From: Nodosilinea sp. PGN35
GTDB lineage: Bacteria > Cyanobacteriota > Cyanobacteriia > Phormidesmidales > Phormidesmidaceae
Assembly (NCBI RefSeq): GCF_029109325.1
Contig: NZ_JAQKQJ010000010.1
Span: forward strand, 1,178,001-1,242,000
DNA: 64,000 bases
Reading direction: 5' to 3'
Below, piece after piece: positions 63,597 to 64,000 of this stretch. Position 1 is the stretch's first letter, and each line of letters opens with the position of its first letter. The translations under genes were made by a program, and so were the position numbers. The notes under the pieces are model-generated. The model searched no databases, was not told the DNA's origin, and was given only the letters and a program-made list of their open reading frames with translations.

Positions 63597-64000
63597 CTAC
63601 CTCGGATCGACGATCGCGCCAACAAACAGCAGCGTGCCGGTGCTGCGATCGCGAATGGCGGCCAGAAAGGGTCGATTCACCACCATCTCAAAGGGCGGAT
63701 CGGGCGGCAGGGCGATGGAGGTGGGCATGATGCCAATAGCGGTGCTGGCCGCGGCTTCGGTGCCCTCCTCGTTGACCTCAAGGAAAGTTTTGTGGCGCAC
63801 CTGGTTGATAAAGGCATCCAGCTCGCTCAGACCCGAGAAGTCGGCCCGGCCTGCGTCAAAGGCGACGCCCATGCCCAAGGCTGCCAGGGCCGGTATCAGG
63901 TCGGCTTCGTACTCAAACTGAACCTTGGGCAGCTGGATCTCGCCGGGGCGCGATCGCAGCTGGCCCATCCAGCTTTCCCAGGTTTCAAAGTTGAGCTGGG
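63597..64000 (-). CDS. Serpin family protein, C-terminal part (5' end outside window)
   Basis: About 134 C-terminal residues of a serpin, an inhibitor that traps serine or cysteine proteases. Visible parts: KVQFEYEADLIPALAALGMGVAF, the ADFSGL segment, KTFLEVNEEGTEAAASTA (breach and inhibitory hinge with small residues), the reactive loop GIMPTSIALPP, and NRPFLAAIRDRSTGTLLFVGAIVDP. By alignment with antitrypsin the predicted P1-P1' pair is Thr-Ser. The reading frame continues off the right edge, so the ATG at 63968 is internal. Confidence 0.92.
   Translation of the reverse strand, partial: QLNFETWESWMGQLRSRPGEIQLPKVQFEYEADLIPALAALGMGVAFDAGRADFSGLSELDAFINQVRHKTFLEVNEEGTEAAASTAIGIMPTSIALPPDPPFEMVVNRPFLAAIRDRSTGTLLFVGAIVDPR

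Overview
The window is chromosomal DNA from a cyanobacterium. The evidence is a high-light-inducible one-helix chlorophyll-binding protein, a CAAD-domain protein, PTPA-type PEP-CTERM proteins with a matching exosortase, several Uma2 family genes, an HpsJ-like protein, and many copies of the cyanobacterial octamer GCGATCGC. The GC-rich flanks and repeat types fit a filamentous Leptolyngbya/Nodosilinea-like lineage, but that placement is inference. I saw no rRNA, tRNA, CRISPR array, transposase gene or prophage.

Layout. 0-5.2 kb: the end of a Uma2 gene, a TolC-type outer membrane protein, a G-rich 8-bp tandem array, a small unknown protein and a large ClC-CBS-USP chloride channel fusion. 5.2-7.7 kb: two PTPA-CTERM secreted proteins on the minus strand, bracketed by an inverted pair of about 105-bp palindromic MITE-like elements. 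8-12 kb (minus): a Wza-type SLBB export protein and a Wzc-type chain-length protein whose kinase Walker A motif is degenerate. 12.4-16 kb (plus): a WecG/TagA glycosyltransferase, GDP-mannose 4,6-dehydratase and an initiating sugar phosphate transferase. 16.4-31.8 kb: a visibly AT-rich, HIP1-poor block with glycosyltransferases, three pyruvyl-transferase-like proteins, a PglK/MsbA-type ABC exporter, a Wzy-type polymerase, a membrane acyltransferase and a hexapeptide acetyltransferase. 31.8-36.6 kb: exosortase, a large GT-C-like membrane protein and a GT2 enzyme. 36.7-55 kb: a second assembly module with an FAD oxidoreductase, a Wzm/Wzt-type ABC exporter, a zinc ribbon-methyltransferase-GT2 fusion, many GT2 enzymes, Gfo/Idh/MocA and SDR sugar-modifying enzymes, a methyltransferase and a polysaccharide deacetylase. 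55-64 kb: ordinary chromosomal genes: two Uma2 proteins, an HpsJ-like protein, bestrophin, HflX, HLIP, a CAAD protein, an unknown membrane protein and the C-terminal part of a serpin.

How it works together. The centre is a roughly 45-kb locus for extracellular polysaccharide. One half has the parts of a Wzy-type route: priming transferase, polymerase, Wza- and Wzc-like proteins. It has no recognisable Wzx, so an ABC-type flippase may fill that role. The other half has a Wzm/Wzt ABC export route. The exosortase embedded between them and the two PTPA-CTERM proteins upstream suggest that surface proteins are sorted together with, or attached through, the polysaccharide layer. All functional statements are from motif reading by eye; no database search was run.
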